A DNA stretch of 45,743 nucleotides from Atopobiaceae bacterium (GCA_017545665.1 JAFWKQ010000069.1:1-45743); one strand, 5' to 3'; counted from the stretch's first letter, positions 8,599 through 17,726 are shown. Numbers and translations are program-made. The notes: generated by a model from the sequence alone, not told the origin.

Positions 8599-9327
8599 TC
8601 ATTGTATTGGTGGGATGTCAAATGGTGAGTTGGCGACGCCGGCGGCAATGCCGGCGACAATTCCATTGCGGACGATGTCCAAATCAATCTTGTTCTGGTT
8701 GATCACGCCCGTCACGATGCCGCCGCCGACCAAGAGCGCGATAACCCCCACGACGATTGTCGTCCAGGTTAGGGTGGACAGCTGCTGGTTGTACCATTCG
8801 GCGCTAAAGTCCACGGCAATGATGCCGGCAACTTCGCCCTTTGAGTCGTAGACGGGGCTGTATGCGCTGTAGAACGATCCCCACGCGTCCTCGTAGTGAA
8901 CTTCGTCTGCGGACGGGGTGCCCTTGCTTGCCTTTTCCAGCGCTTCGGTGCGCACGATTGGTGAGCCAAACTCTCCTGGATCCTCCACCGTGGGATCAAG
9001 CCCAAACGTAAAGGTGCCATCGCCCATATCGCGGATGCAATAGACGTACTTGAGGTCGATGTTGTCCTGAAAGTACGTGAGTGTGCGCATGATGGACTCG
9101 TAGGCTTCGGTTCCTTCGTCTGCGGGACTCACCGACTTAAGTGCGTCTCCGTCGGCCATTGCGGCTGCGGTGTTGGAGATGTCGAGCATCCTCGTTTGCA
9201 TGAGCGAGACAATTGAGGATTTGGACTGCCGTACGAGCAGGTACCCCAGCGACACGCTGACCGTAATCAGGAATGCAATCATTAAGACGAGGTACCAAGA
9301 AGTCCGTTTCGGTTTGATTCGTTCCAT
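8599..9327 (-). pseudogene. Truncated membrane sensor (dCache-type, likely lost its GGDEF domain)
   Basis: 242 residues. A first membrane helix (WYLVLMIAFLITVSVSLGYL, about 11-30) is followed by an extracellular Cache-like sensor (YFQDNIDLKYVYCIRDMGDG, GEVAGIIAVDFSAEWYNQQL) and a second helix (TTIVVGVIALLVGGGIVTGVI, about 188-208). The family then normally carries a cytoplasmic GGDEF or other output domain. Here the protein ends ~25 residues later in an unrelated tail (SPFDIPPIQ). Either the gene was truncated by recombination or it is a stand-alone sensor; truncation is more likely given the debris on its 3' side. A GAAAGCTCG-type weak ribosome site precedes the ATG. Confidence 0.65.
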
Positions 9328-9489
9328 CGCGAGCTTTCCCCTCGTATCTCCTGTCCGTTAGGAACGCGTTAGCGGCAGCTCGTTTCGGACCCGGAGCCCT
9401 ATCCCTTACAACTTATTGTAGATATAACGTGTAACGGATGCCACAGCGTTTGCTAAAGGACTTTTCTGCACAATCAAAACGCTCAATGT

Positions 9490-9900
9490 CGTAATGAGGC
9501 GCGCTCGTTTGCCCAGATGAAACACCGCCTGGGACACGTGGCTCACGGAACGCGTTGTGCCGAAGGCACGGTTTTGGCAACCGGAAATCGTGCCTTCTGC
9601 ACCCTGAGCCTAATTCTGTGTGCCGATAGCAAGGTTTCTCAACAAGCAAACCGTGCCTTTGGCACAACGTCCCTGATTCGGTGTGTCCCGGGCGGCATAT
9701 CAGATTGGGAAATGCCGCTGGGGACACACAGAACGGGATCATGGTGCACAACCAGGCACTTTCGACCTCGGACATGCCCGTTTCCGCACCACGTTATACT
9801 TGCAGAACGATCCATGGTGCAATCCCGTGCGTATCCCCAGTCCGTTATGCCCGGTTGTGCACCACGTGTCCATACGGAACTAGCCCCAATGGACACGGAA
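9490..9900. repeat. Cluster of three long imperfect hairpins
   Basis: Three successive inverted repeats fill this gap. A: 9554-9574 with 9648-9668 (21 bp, one G-U type mismatch, 73-base inner region). B: 9681-9698 with 9712-9729 (18 bp, two mismatches, 13-base loop). C: 9741-9758 with 9848-9865 (18 bp, two mismatches) with an inner GCACCAC/ATGGTGC pairing. Arms of different hairpins share words such as GGTGCACAAC. No coding signal is seen. Confidence 0.75.
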
Positions 9901-9928
9901 GCATCTACGCCATCTGCCCGCAACCTGC

Positions 9929-10093
9929 CTATGGGCAGATTTCCTGGATTTCACCCTCACTTCGTGACGACTCGGACCTCTCCTTCGGTGGGTTCCGCTG
10001 CAGATACCTCCGGAACGACTCCTCTATGGCGCGCGTCAGGCGCTCCTCCCAGCCATTATCGAAGAAGCGGCACAGGTCCTCGTCGACGCCGTA
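9929..10093 (-). pseudogene. C-terminal fragment of an unknown protein
   Basis: A 54-codon frame with good protein character (YGVDEDLCRFFDNGWEERL, TRAIEESFRRYLQRNPP) follows directly after a stop and has no start codon. It looks like the helical C-terminus of a gene whose front part is missing. Family not recognised. Confidence 0.35.
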
Positions 10094-10168
10094 TTAGCAT
10101 CGAGGGATTCGGCAGCCCAATGGGGGTTCGCCCGCTTCGCGGCGATCGGCGGGCGGCACAAGCGGCGG

Positions 10169-11377
10169 TCACGATGCCTGTGTGGGGACAAAGATCGTCA
10201 CCCTGGCCCCACCCGCCTCGCGGGTTCCAATCTCCAGCGTACCGCCGCACTGCGCTTTTAGCCGCTCGCGGACGTTGGTAAGGGCGAAGTGCCACTCCTT
10301 TTCATCGGGTGGCGTAAAGCCAGGACCGTTGTCCTCCACGATGATCTGCACGCCGTGCCCCAGGTCGCGCGTAGCGACAAAGACCTGCAGTGGCTCCGAA
10401 TCCGGGTCCATGCCGTGCTTGACGGCATTCTCGACGATGGGCTGCAGCGTGAGGGGTGGAACGTTAAACGACGTGACTGGCGTGTCAAACTCCACGAACA
10501 CCCTTCCCTCGTAACAGGCCTGCTCCACCGCGAGGTATGCCCTCGTATGCTCCAGCTCCTTTTCAAAGGGAGCCGTGCCCTCTTTTGCAAGGGCCTCAAA
10601 GTTGTTCTGCGGGTAGCGAAAAAACTCCAGCGTGGTCCGCTGGGCCTTCTCGGAGTCCTTGGCAATAAGGTAGTAGATGCTCGCCAGCGTGTTGTGGATA
10701 AAATGGGGTTGCATCTGCAGGACGGCGACGCGCGCTCGTTGCTGCGCGACCTCTTCCTTCTGATCCAGGTAGCGACGGACCAGGTCAATCGAAAGAAGCA
10801 GCTCCACAAGAATGACCTGAGTGGACGGCTCTGCAAGAAAGCAAACCAGGAACATGATGCCCTGCACGATCGTTATGTCTTTGCGGTATCGGACAAGCGT
10901 TACGAGGTTGATTGCTGTAAGCGCGATGATCGAGGCGAACGTGAGAGCAATCCACAGCCCAAAATGGGGTTCTTGACCAGCGACGACACACACCTCCCCG
11001 TTTAGCTTCGCCAGGCACCCCGCAACGACTAGGGTGCCGGTAAGCACACATTCGGCGCGCACAACCGCATTCTTTCGGAAGTCTCTCCCGCTGCAGCAGA
11101 CAAAATACGCAAACACGAGCAAGGAAGGAATCGGGGCTATCAGCGACTCGGCAAGGCTCAGAGCAAGCACCGACGCATGTGACATGCCGGTCTGCGCGAC
11201 GCCGTATCCCAAAAGGTCAACTACCGCACAGGCTATCGTCGATATGAGGATGGCGATGCACAAGTCCTTTGGCCATCGCTCGATGTCGCGGGCAATATAG
11301 AGTAATGCCAGTCCAAACGCCCCAAACAGAAGCGCGGAGATATCCAGTGCTGCATATAAATACTGTTCCGTTATCAC
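10169..11377 (-). CDS. LytS/YehU-type sensor histidine kinase
   Basis: 402 residues. The N-terminal half holds about six hydrophobic helices (within residues 5-200), then a coiled linker and the His_kinase block LQMQPHFIHNTLASIYYL with the phospho-acceptor His at about 225. The ATP-binding domain has PIVENAVKHGM (N box) and VEDNGPGF (G1 box). This architecture (multi-TM plus His_kinase PF06580-type plus HATPase) is that of the LytS/AgrC-like group, which often senses peptides or small metabolites. Its start overlaps the stop of the response regulator by 4 bp, so both are one leftward operon. Confidence 0.88.
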   Translation of the reverse strand: MITEQYLYAALDISALLFGAFGLALLYIARDIERWPKDLCIAILISTIACAVVDLLGYGVAQTGMSHASVLALSLAESLIAPIPSLLVFAYFVCCSGRDFRKNAVVRAECVLTGTLVVAGCLAKLNGEVCVVAGQEPHFGLWIALTFASIIALTAINLVTLVRYRKDITIVQGIMFLVCFLAEPSTQVILVELLLSIDLVRRYLDQKEEVAQQRARVAVLQMQPHFIHNTLASIYYLIAKDSEKAQRTTLEFFRYPQNNFEALAKEGTAPFEKELEHTRAYLAVEQACYEGRVFVEFDTPVTSFNVPPLTLQPIVENAVKHGMDPDSEPLQVFVATRDLGHGVQIIVEDNGPGFTPPDEKEWHFALTNVRERLKAQCGGTLEIGTREAGGARVTIFVPTQAS

Positions 11378-11964
11378 AACAACCCTCGTGCGGGATACCG
11401 CAGCTTGGGAATAAGCTTGCGGACTGCCTCTGCCTCCAACGGTTTAAGTATAAAACCGCAGGCGTCGGTGCTCCACGCGTCGAGGGAATACTCTGGGTAT
11501 GCGGTGATAAAGGCAATGTTGGCATTTGGCCTAGTTTGCAGGAGCTCTTGGCACAGGCCGAGCCCGTTGGTCCTACCCATCTTGATGTCCAAAAGCGCCA
11601 GCACGACCGGGTTGCCCTTAAAATAGCGCACAGCCTCTGCCGGGCTTGCGAGACCAACGACGTTCGCGCCTGGAAGTGCCTCCCGCAAAACGGGAAGACC
11701 TCCCTCGAGGGTAATGGGGCAGTCGTCCACCAACAGGACATTAGGAACATCGTGGGACTCGTCTGCAGCCGCGAGTAGCAATGCCGCATCCGCGTTGAGC
11801 ACCCGAGCGATCTGGGAAATCATGGCGGCGTTGGGCAATCGGTGCCCGATTTCCCAATTCGCGACTGCCGAGCGGGTCACGTGCAGCCGGTTTGCGATCT
11901 GCTGCTGGGAAAGACCCTTTTCGGCCCTCAAACGACACAACGTTTCTCCGAAGTGATTTGCCAT
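11374..11964 (-). CDS. XRE-type HTH fused to a response-regulator receiver domain
   Basis: 196 residues. Residues 1-60 are a Cro/C1-type helix-turn-helix (LSQQQIANRLHVTRSAVANW). Residues ~75-190 are a receiver domain: acidic pair DD (80-81), phospho-acceptor Asp 126 (LALLDIKMG), Thr 154 (FITAYPEY), Lys 174 (FILKPLE). Most response regulators have the receiver first and a LytTR, OmpR or LuxR output after it; here an XRE-like DNA-binding domain is N-terminal. The AAGGAGCT site precedes the ATG at 11964. The partner kinase follows with a 4-bp overlap. Target genes unknown; the membrane protein and protease on the other side of the divergent region are candidates. Confidence 0.88.
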   Translation of the reverse strand: MANHFGETLCRLRAEKGLSQQQIANRLHVTRSAVANWEIGHRLPNAAMISQIARVLNADAALLLAAADESHDVPNVLLVDDCPITLEGGLPVLREALPGANVVGLASPAEAVRYFKGNPVVLALLDIKMGRTNGLGLCQELLQTRPNANIAFITAYPEYSLDAWSTDACGFILKPLEAEAVRKLIPKLRYPARGLL

Positions 11965-12466
11965 AGCTCCTTGCTACCCCATCCCTCCGTGCGAGTGGCC
12001 TCTTTCACCTTGAACCAGAATGCAGTTTTGGTAAAATTTATTATTTTAAACATCTACTCGCATTTGTCAAGAACACTCGCGCGTAAAACCCGTCACGAAA
12101 CGAAACACCTTTCTACGATTACTCTCCTCTTACTTCGCAGAAGATAGTTAGGAATACGTCCTTCGGTTGGCAGTACGGCCGGTATCAGCCAAACCCACGG
12201 GAGAGCAAACGTCGCACAAACGAGATAGAGGTCATCGTGGAGATCAAGATTCAGGAGGGCATGGCGCACGCATTGTTCGCTATCGATGAGCGCCTGGACG
12301 CCAACGCGACCCCGCAGCTCAAAGCATTTGCGGGCGGGTTTTGCGACAAAGAAACACGAACGCATCAGACCGTGCAGAACATGCGGCGGTTGTTTAGATA
12401 AGGAATCGGCCTGCGGGAAAACTGCGGGGGAGCAACAGGGCCTGTTGGCCCAAGAAAGGAGCAAAA
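11965..12466. other. Divergent promoter region with a start-less reading frame
   Basis: The left part (11965-12110) is AT-rich and should hold the promoter of the two-component operon. On the + strand, a frame ending at TAA 12399-12401 encodes protein-like sequence (SFGWQYGRYQPNPRESKR, IEVIVEIKIQEGMAHALFAI) but has no plausible start or ribosome site. It is probably a gene fragment of unknown family. Confidence 0.45.
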
Positions 12467-12922
12467 ATGGACAAGAAGATCAAGAATGCAAAGAGCACGT
12501 TAAAGATTCTGGGCATCTTGAGCATCATCCTGGGTGCCTTCGGAATCATCTTGGGCGCAATGTCGATTGGAGGCGGCGGCATACTCGCTGGACAAATGGC
12601 CACCTCGGGGGGAATGAGCTCGACAGAAGTGGATGCTGCCGCTACCACGACGGGCTTGGTGCTGGTTGCGGGCATCGCTCTTTTGGCCTCGGGGATCTTT
12701 ACCCTGCTCTTGGGCATCTTCTCGGTTCGTGCGTCAAACGACTTCAGCAAGGTCGGACCGGCTTACGTCTTCGCGATTATCGACCTCATCGTTTCGATTA
12801 TCGGCGTAATTGTAAGCTTTGCCGGAACCATGAACGTCTCGTCCCTGCTCGATGGCGCCGTTGGGATTGCTTTTGCCGCTTGCATCTTTTGGGCTGCAAA
12901 GACCATTCGGGACAACGCGTAG
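12467..12922 (+). CDS. Small four-helix membrane protein
   Basis: 151 residues with four hydrophobic segments: about 13-34 (LGILSIILGAFGIILGAMSI), 62-84 (TGLVLVAGIALLASGIFTLL), 98-120 (YVFAIIDLIVSIIGVIVSFA) and 126-144. A basic N-terminus (MDKKIKNAKSTLK) points to an inside-N topology. AAGAAAGGAG lies 5-6 bp before the ATG. No enzyme motif is seen and I do not assign a family. It stands alone between the divergent regulator region and the protease gene. Confidence 0.75.
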   Translation: MDKKIKNAKSTLKILGILSIILGAFGIILGAMSIGGGGILAGQMATSGGMSSTEVDAAATTTGLVLVAGIALLASGIFTLLLGIFSVRASNDFSKVGPAYVFAIIDLIVSIIGVIVSFAGTMNVSSLLDGAVGIAFAACIFWAAKTIRDNA

Positions 12923-13093
12923 AAGCGTAGGTGGTCTGGCACGCACTACTACTGTGGGCTAGATTACAATAGAGGGCAAGTACGTGCAGGTCCATATGCA
13001 CGCGAAGACCTCGGCGACAAGCCCTTCGCGTGCCGAAACCAAGAACGATTTGCCCGACGGCGCTGTCGCTAAAACAAACAAAGGAGGCTCACC

Positions 13094-15916
13094 GTGAATT
13101 CAGGGAATATGGCAGTCAAAAAGCGGTTCTTGATTCCTCTTGGCATTATGCTAGCGGTGGTCACGGTGATCCTAAGTGGTGTCATCTCGCCCGTTGCGCT
13201 CGCGGATGACGAAGGTATTGTTGCCGCCGAAGGTTTGGAATCTGGTAAACGCAACACGCTCGCCCGCACGATCATGATCTACATGGACGGCGGCGCCTCC
13301 GAGGCGAACACGGGCGTATGCAGCACCATAATCAAGGAGTACCTGCACGCGAGCTTCAGCCGGGACAACTTCCGCATCATCGTGATGACCGGCGGTTCGA
13401 GCAAATGGCACCTTGAGTCGAAGTACCTGAGGGACAAGGATGACGGCGACACCCTGACCGGGATCAGCGATGAGTACAACCAGGTCTGGGAGGTGTACGG
13501 AGCCCAGGGCGAGACGGAAGGCTACCTGCGGCTGCTCGACGGCGACGGTGTGTCCGGCGACGGAGACGACGCCAAAACGTCCGAAAACGAGCTCATGTAC
13601 GAAAAGGACACGCTGAAGAACTTCATCAACTACGCGAAGCGGGTCGCACCCGCAGGGAAGTACGATCTCATCCTCAACGACCACGGCTCGGGTCCCGCGC
13701 ACGGCTACGGCAGCGACGACCACGGCGACCCGAGCATGATGATGTCCGTCCTCTCCATCAGACAGGCGCTCGCGGAAAGCGCCGTCGTGGCGGGTGGCAG
13801 CAAGTTCGACTTCGTTGACCTCGACTGCTGCTTTAATGGCAACTTCGAGATTGCGCTCGCACTGTCTGACTACACGGACTATTTCCTGGGCTCCGCGGAC
13901 GTCGACCCCTTCGCCACGGTGGACTACACCGCACTCTTCAACTACCTGAACAAGAATCCCAACGTTGACACCAAGACGTTCGGAAAGCATCTCGTGGACC
14001 TCTTCGCCGACTACTACAACGAGCACCCCGATGACATATCGGTGGGCTCCGCAATCGTCTTTTGCATGGTCGACACCCAGGAGCTCAAGGACAGCGGAAT
14101 CGTGAGCAAGATGCAGGCGATCGCAGAAGAGCTTCGCGCCCAGGCCACGACCGGCAGCTTCTACGACGAGATTCGCACCACGAAGGACGACTATCACTTT
14201 GCCTACCATAACCATCAGGACCTCTGGACGCTGGCGGAGCAACTCGGCCTGAACGTATACGAGACGGACTGGAGCGACCCCAAGCTCAGAAACGCCTACA
14301 CGGACGCGGCGCTCGAGGTGCAGCAGATCCTGAGCGACGAAAACGTCATCTACTCGAGGTACGCGGATTCCTCGAGGAAGGCACAGGTCACCTTTGGCAG
14401 GGAGCTCGACGGCTCCGTGACGGTGAGGCCCGCGAGCGTCCCTGAGGGAGGGCTGAGCCTCTTCAACACGTGGAACCCCACCAGGGGCTCCTGCGCGTAT
14501 GACGTGCGCCATTACGTCAACGCGATGCCGAAGCTCGCGACCGCCATGGGCGAACGCCCAGAGACAACCTTCTACACCACGTACCTGCAGGCCGTCATCG
14601 ATTACGAGCTCATTTACAATGCCGGCATCGCTGTCTCGCGCCTCGCCGAGGCGGGCACACCCGCCAGCGAGATCGATTACGACAAGGTCGCCGAGTACGT
14701 CATAGCTTCTGAGAACGAGAAGGCCAAGGATTCGTTCCAGACGTTGGTCGAGGGAAGCGATAGGGACGTCAGGGCGTGGCTGGGCCAGATTATCGACATC
14801 CAGAAGAACGAGGTCCTGAGCCGCGAGAAGACCTCGCTCGCGGTGGAGACACGAGACGGGGTCGAGGGATACCGCATCGACGTTCACGACACCCCCAGGC
14901 GCACCGTAGGCGTCCCGGTGCTCAGGGCAACGGCAAATGTGGAAGGCAGCCTGCTCGCCAGCCCGACCATGACATTCTATGGCCAGGCGATTTCTAACGA
15001 GGGGGACGCGCGGGTCGCCACGGACTCCTCCTACTTCATCCCCAAGTTTGACGGGAAGTGGTACGCCGTGAGGGACTCCGCAGGGGAGGTCCACATCGCA
15101 AGCGCCGCGTCCGACCATTCGGTCTATGCAAGCATCAGCATCGCCGGCTCCAAGCTCGCGCCTGGCGAGCTGGGCTTTGGCAGCGACGGGAAGGCGAAAT
15201 ACGTCTACGTATACGGCAACACGAAGCCCTTCGAGCTCGCCGACCTCGACGCCGAGGTGAGCGTGATGATGAGCACCGACCCGTTTGACGGAGTCGAGAA
15301 GCCCACGTCGATGCCGTTCGAGGTCGATGCGGACAACACCACCCTGATACAGGACACGTACTCGAACCTGGGCATCACGGGAGTCGATCTCAAGCTGGCG
15401 ATAACGGACATGTACGAGGTCGAGCACGAGGTCAAGCCGAGCCTGAGCTTCGACCCGAGCGGCGGAACGTGGGCCGACGGCGGAAGCGACGTCCGGAAGT
15501 ACGACGCCGGCCTCGAGACCGACTTCCAGGTCGTCGACGCACCGACTCGCGACGGCTACACTTTCGTGTGCTGGAGGGGCTCCGAGTTCCAGCCGGGAGA
15601 CGCCTACCACGCCGACAGCGACCACGCGTTCGTGGCCGAGTGGAGGAAGGTCGAAGACGACGCCACAGACGGCCCTGTCGATTCGACCGTCGACGACAAC
15701 GGCTCAAGCGCGCAAAGCACCAAAGGCTCGAGCTCGACCGCGACAAGAAAGGGCACCACGAACTCATCGAGCCCCAAGGCACAGACGAAGACGAAACCAG
15801 CAGAGGCGCTGCCTGTCACAGGAGACCCCACGAGCCCAATGCTTCTCCCATTGCTCCTGATGACAACAGGAGGTGCCATAGCAATCGCTATGGGGGCGAG
15901 AATCCGCGAAACCTAG
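13094..15916 (+). CDS. Sortase-anchored clostripain-family (C11) cysteine protease
   Basis: 940 residues, GTG start at 13094 with AAAGGAGG upstream. A signal peptide (KKRFLIPLGIMLAVVTVILS, cleavage near ALA-DDE, about 37) leads to a C11 peptidase domain: TIMIYMDGG (about 59), catalytic His 197 in NDHGSG and catalytic Cys 246 in DLDCCFNGN (aligned to the family's D-A-C). After ~500 residues of accessory domain comes a Listeria-Bacteroides type repeat (SLSFDPSGGTW to HAFVAEW, about 787-855), a Ser/Thr-rich stalk and the sorting signal LPVTG (906-910) with a hydrophobic tail and ARIRET. It should be displayed on the cell wall and cleave extracellular proteins, probably after Arg/Lys; the target is unknown. 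Followed by a strong hairpin. Confidence 0.93.
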   Translation: MNSGNMAVKKRFLIPLGIMLAVVTVILSGVISPVALADDEGIVAAEGLESGKRNTLARTIMIYMDGGASEANTGVCSTIIKEYLHASFSRDNFRIIVMTGGSSKWHLESKYLRDKDDGDTLTGISDEYNQVWEVYGAQGETEGYLRLLDGDGVSGDGDDAKTSENELMYEKDTLKNFINYAKRVAPAGKYDLILNDHGSGPAHGYGSDDHGDPSMMMSVLSIRQALAESAVVAGGSKFDFVDLDCCFNGNFEIALALSDYTDYFLGSADVDPFATVDYTALFNYLNKNPNVDTKTFGKHLVDLFADYYNEHPDDISVGSAIVFCMVDTQELKDSGIVSKMQAIAEELRAQATTGSFYDEIRTTKDDYHFAYHNHQDLWTLAEQLGLNVYETDWSDPKLRNAYTDAALEVQQILSDENVIYSRYADSSRKAQVTFGRELDGSVTVRPASVPEGGLSLFNTWNPTRGSCAYDVRHYVNAMPKLATAMGERPETTFYTTYLQAVIDYELIYNAGIAVSRLAEAGTPASEIDYDKVAEYVIASENEKAKDSFQTLVEGSDRDVRAWLGQIIDIQKNEVLSREKTSLAVETRDGVEGYRIDVHDTPRRTVGVPVLRATANVEGSLLASPTMTFYGQAISNEGDARVATDSSYFIPKFDGKWYAVRDSAGEVHIASAASDHSVYASISIAGSKLAPGELGFGSDGKAKYVYVYGNTKPFELADLDAEVSVMMSTDPFDGVEKPTSMPFEVDADNTTLIQDTYSNLGITGVDLKLAITDMYEVEHEVKPSLSFDPSGGTWADGGSDVRKYDAGLETDFQVVDAPTRDGYTFVCWRGSEFQPGDAYHADSDHAFVAEWRKVEDDATDGPVDSTVDDNGSSAQSTKGSSSTATRKGTTNSSSPKAQTKTKPAEALPVTGDPTSPMLLPLLLMTTGGAIAIAMGARIRET

Positions 15917-16008
15917 CAGAAAGGCCACCCTCGAAAGTCAGACTCGCCCAAGCGACGCCAAACCGGAGAAAGCGGCAAGCGTGCGAACGAGAAGAACGCA
16001 GGAGAAAA

Positions 16009-16031
16009 CGACGGCGCCAAAGGCGCCGTCG
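16009..16031 (+). terminator. Hairpin after the protease gene
   Basis: Ten-base-pair stem CGACGGCGCC / GGCGCCGTCG with a 3-base AAA loop, 93 bp after the protease stop and before a convergent gene. No U-tract follows, so confidence as an intrinsic terminator is moderate. Confidence 0.6.
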
Positions 16032-16064
16032 TCGCGATGGCAGAACGAAAACGGACCGCGTCCC

Positions 16065-16454
16065 CTACAGCACGCCGCTCCAGCTCACACAGAGGTATCC
16101 GCCCAAAAGGACGAATCCGACCATGGCCGTGGCACAGACAAGAAGTGCCGTCGTCATCAGTCCTGACGCACGGGACACACGATCGAGCCCCCGCCTCGCG
16201 CCAATACCCAGGCTCTCGCCGACCGATGGCACGACGACCATCCCGAGCACGAACGACGACATGACAAGACAGACGCGTCCCAGACCTGGGGAGCCTATAA
16301 CAAGAGAGACCATGCCCAGCAACCACGCCACGCAGCCTCCGATGACGGACGAGACCATCTCGATCCCGAACAAACGACGGACGCAGTCGCGCCCTGAGGC
16401 CTCATAGTTACACCACATGGAGCAAAGGGTGCGCGCGATGGCAAGGACCGCCAC
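16065..16454 (-). CDS. Small multi-span membrane protein, unknown function
   Basis: 129 residues (GTG start at 16454 preceded by AGGGG). Three or four hydrophobic segments are visible: about 36-58 (SSVIGGCVAWLLGMVSLVIG), 60-80 (RVCLVMSSFVLGMVVVPSVG) and 100-122 (TTALLVCATAMVGFVLLGGY). No motif identifies a family. Its start overlaps the 3' end of the next upstream leftward gene by 47 bp, an unusual arrangement that fits a recombination joint between the two. Confidence 0.5.
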   Translation of the reverse strand: MAVLAIARTLCSMWCNYEASGRDCVRRLFGIEMVSSVIGGCVAWLLGMVSLVIGSPGLGRVCLVMSSFVLGMVVVPSVGESLGIGARRGLDRVSRASGLMTTALLVCATAMVGFVLLGGYLCVSWSGVL

Positions 16455-16899
16455 CCCTGGTAATGTTGATGGTCAATTCGCGCATAAAGATTGGACTGTC
16501 ATAGTAGATCTCAACTCTCTGCATCCCGACAGGTATCTCGCTTCCGCCGGACTCCTTTAGGAATTCCCTGCATCTTTTGAACAGCTCGTCGTAGTTCTCG
16601 TCCACCACGAAAGCGTCGGCAGTGCCCACCAGGGCAGACTGGAGGCTGTAAGCGACGTCGATGCACCTGGTGAGCCTACGGCTTTCATCGGCCCAATAGT
16701 GTTCTTGGGCTGTAGCAGGTAAGCGAGTGTTCATTCTTTGGTACAACTCGACGAAAGCGTGGTGGAGCGTGGCGAGAATTGTTCTCACCGAATCATTTGG
16801 GAAGGGCTCGTAGAGGTGCCCATACTCGTGGTTCTCGTCCACACACTCCTCGAGGTGTTTCATTTGAATCGCAACGTTCCTGCCCACGTCTTTGACCAT
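16408..16899 (-). pseudogene. Truncated N-terminal module resembling a defence-associated protein kinase
   Basis: 163 residues from an ATG at 16899 with an ideal GGAGG at 5 bp spacing. The text HEYGHLYEPFPNDSVRTILA, HYWADESRRLTRCIDVA and ESGGSEIPVGMQRVEIYYD looks like the N-terminal region I recall in front of kinase-like domains in some phage-defence proteins. Those continue into a kinase fold, but here the conserved text ends at ITRG (about residue 148) and a short unrelated tail follows. The assignment is from memory and should be treated as tentative. The joint lies near 16455-16465. Confidence 0.4.
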
Positions 16900-17192
16900 C
16901 AAGACCTCCAGTTCGCCGCTCTTTGCCCAACAGCATACTATCGAAGCTAGGGACAAGGGTCGGAAGTGCGCCATCTCACTGTCATGAGATCCCGAGCATT
17001 CCAACATGTTTATTCCCGACTAAACCGCTGCCGCAGGCTCACATATGGATGAATCACGCCTCCCCAGTAGCCTGACGAAAGCTCGAGACCGATTTCTCAT
17101 ACTGCTCGGCCTCGGTAAAACGGGTCGTATGTGCATAGACAAAACCCAAACGCCCGCCGCACGGAGCGGCTCAAGGGCCGCACGAAAGCAGG

Positions 17193-17338
17193 CACAAATC
17201 CCTCTCGGCATTGGGTGCGGCTTGTCGTGGCAGCTCCCGTGCCCCGCGCCTACCACGGCGGCAAAGACCTTGGCATCCAAGGGTTGCATGACGCGCACCG
17301 AGACGTGCGAGACACGCAACCCGAGAGGAGACAGGGAC
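17193..17338 (+). promoter_or_regulatory. Second copy of the structured ArdC-type leader
   Basis: Shares blocks with 6185-6330. Three pairings are visible: CCTTGG/CCAAGG around CAT (17268-17282), GGGTTGC (17281-17287) with GCAACCC (17316-17322), and CCTCTCGG (17201-17208) with CCGAGAGG (17321-17328). The last two overlap at 17321-17322 and cannot form together. The second one covers the ribosome site GAGAGGAG (17323-17330). This looks like a switch that exposes or hides the Shine-Dalgarno. Confidence 0.5.
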
Positions 17339-17455
17339 ATGAAGACCTTCGAGTTCAAGGACCAGTGGGGCGACGTCACGCGCGTGCGCCTCGTGCGCGG
17401 CGCCTACGCCGACGGCTCGCTAGCCGTGCAGGTGCCCTGCGCTCGCGGAGTAGGC
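17339..17455 (+). pseudogene. Truncated DUF4313-like plasmid/ICE protein
   Basis: The ATG at 17339 follows GAGAGGAGACAGGGAC. The product begins MKTFEFKDQWGDVTRVRLVR and continues GAYADGSLAVQVPC, like the start of small DUF4313-type proteins found on conjugative elements. After about 39 codons the sequence runs into palindromic repeats and the family similarity stops. The formally open frame through the repeats (to 17725) is low in protein character. Confidence 0.45.
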
Positions 17456-17462
17456 GGACAGG

Positions 17463-17494
17463 CGGACAGGAAACCCTTATATGTTTCCTGTCCG
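17463..17494. repeat. Inverted repeat CGGACAGGAAAC
   Basis: 12-bp perfect arms (17463-17474 and 17483-17494) with an 8-base loop, inserted where the DUF4313-like gene loses its similarity. Confidence 0.75.
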
Positions 17495-17517
17495 TCCGGA
17501 CGAGTCAAGGACGGTCT

Positions 17518-17560
17518 GCGGACAGGGGACAGGGTCCGAAAGCCCCTGTCCCCTGTCTGC
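17518..17560. repeat. 17-bp inverted repeat with GACAGGGGACAGGG arms
   Basis: Arms 17518-17534 and 17544-17560 with one mismatch and a 9-base loop. The GGGGACAGG word is also tandemly repeated within the arm. It looks like a REP- or MITE-like palindrome. Confidence 0.75.
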
Positions 17561-17624
17561 AGACGACCACGCTCCTCGCGCCGCGGGACCGCCACGGCTG
17601 GCCGAGGCCCTGCGCGGCACAGGC

Positions 17625-17726
17625 GTTACCCGTTACCGAAGGGCACGGCACTCGGCGCACCCAATACCTTCGTCCCGCGACCGTTGTCACGCTCCTTCAT
17701 GTACCGGTTTTTCGGTAACGGGTAAC
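17625..17726. repeat. 16-bp perfect inverted repeat enclosing 70 bp
   Basis: GTTACCCGTTACCGAA (17625-17640) is the exact reverse complement of 17711-17726. The 70-bp centre has no clear gene. The size and structure fit a miniature non-coding mobile unit or an RNA hairpin. Confidence 0.7.

Noticed and set aside
13172..15625. 817-residue open frame on the minus strand
   Set aside because: Antisense to the well-supported protease; high GC produces long shadow frames, and the translation is Val/Arg/Gly-rich without motifs.
17045..17725. 226-residue protein across the second leader and palindromes
   Set aside because: The translation runs through structured leader and inverted repeats; only 17339-17455 has protein character.
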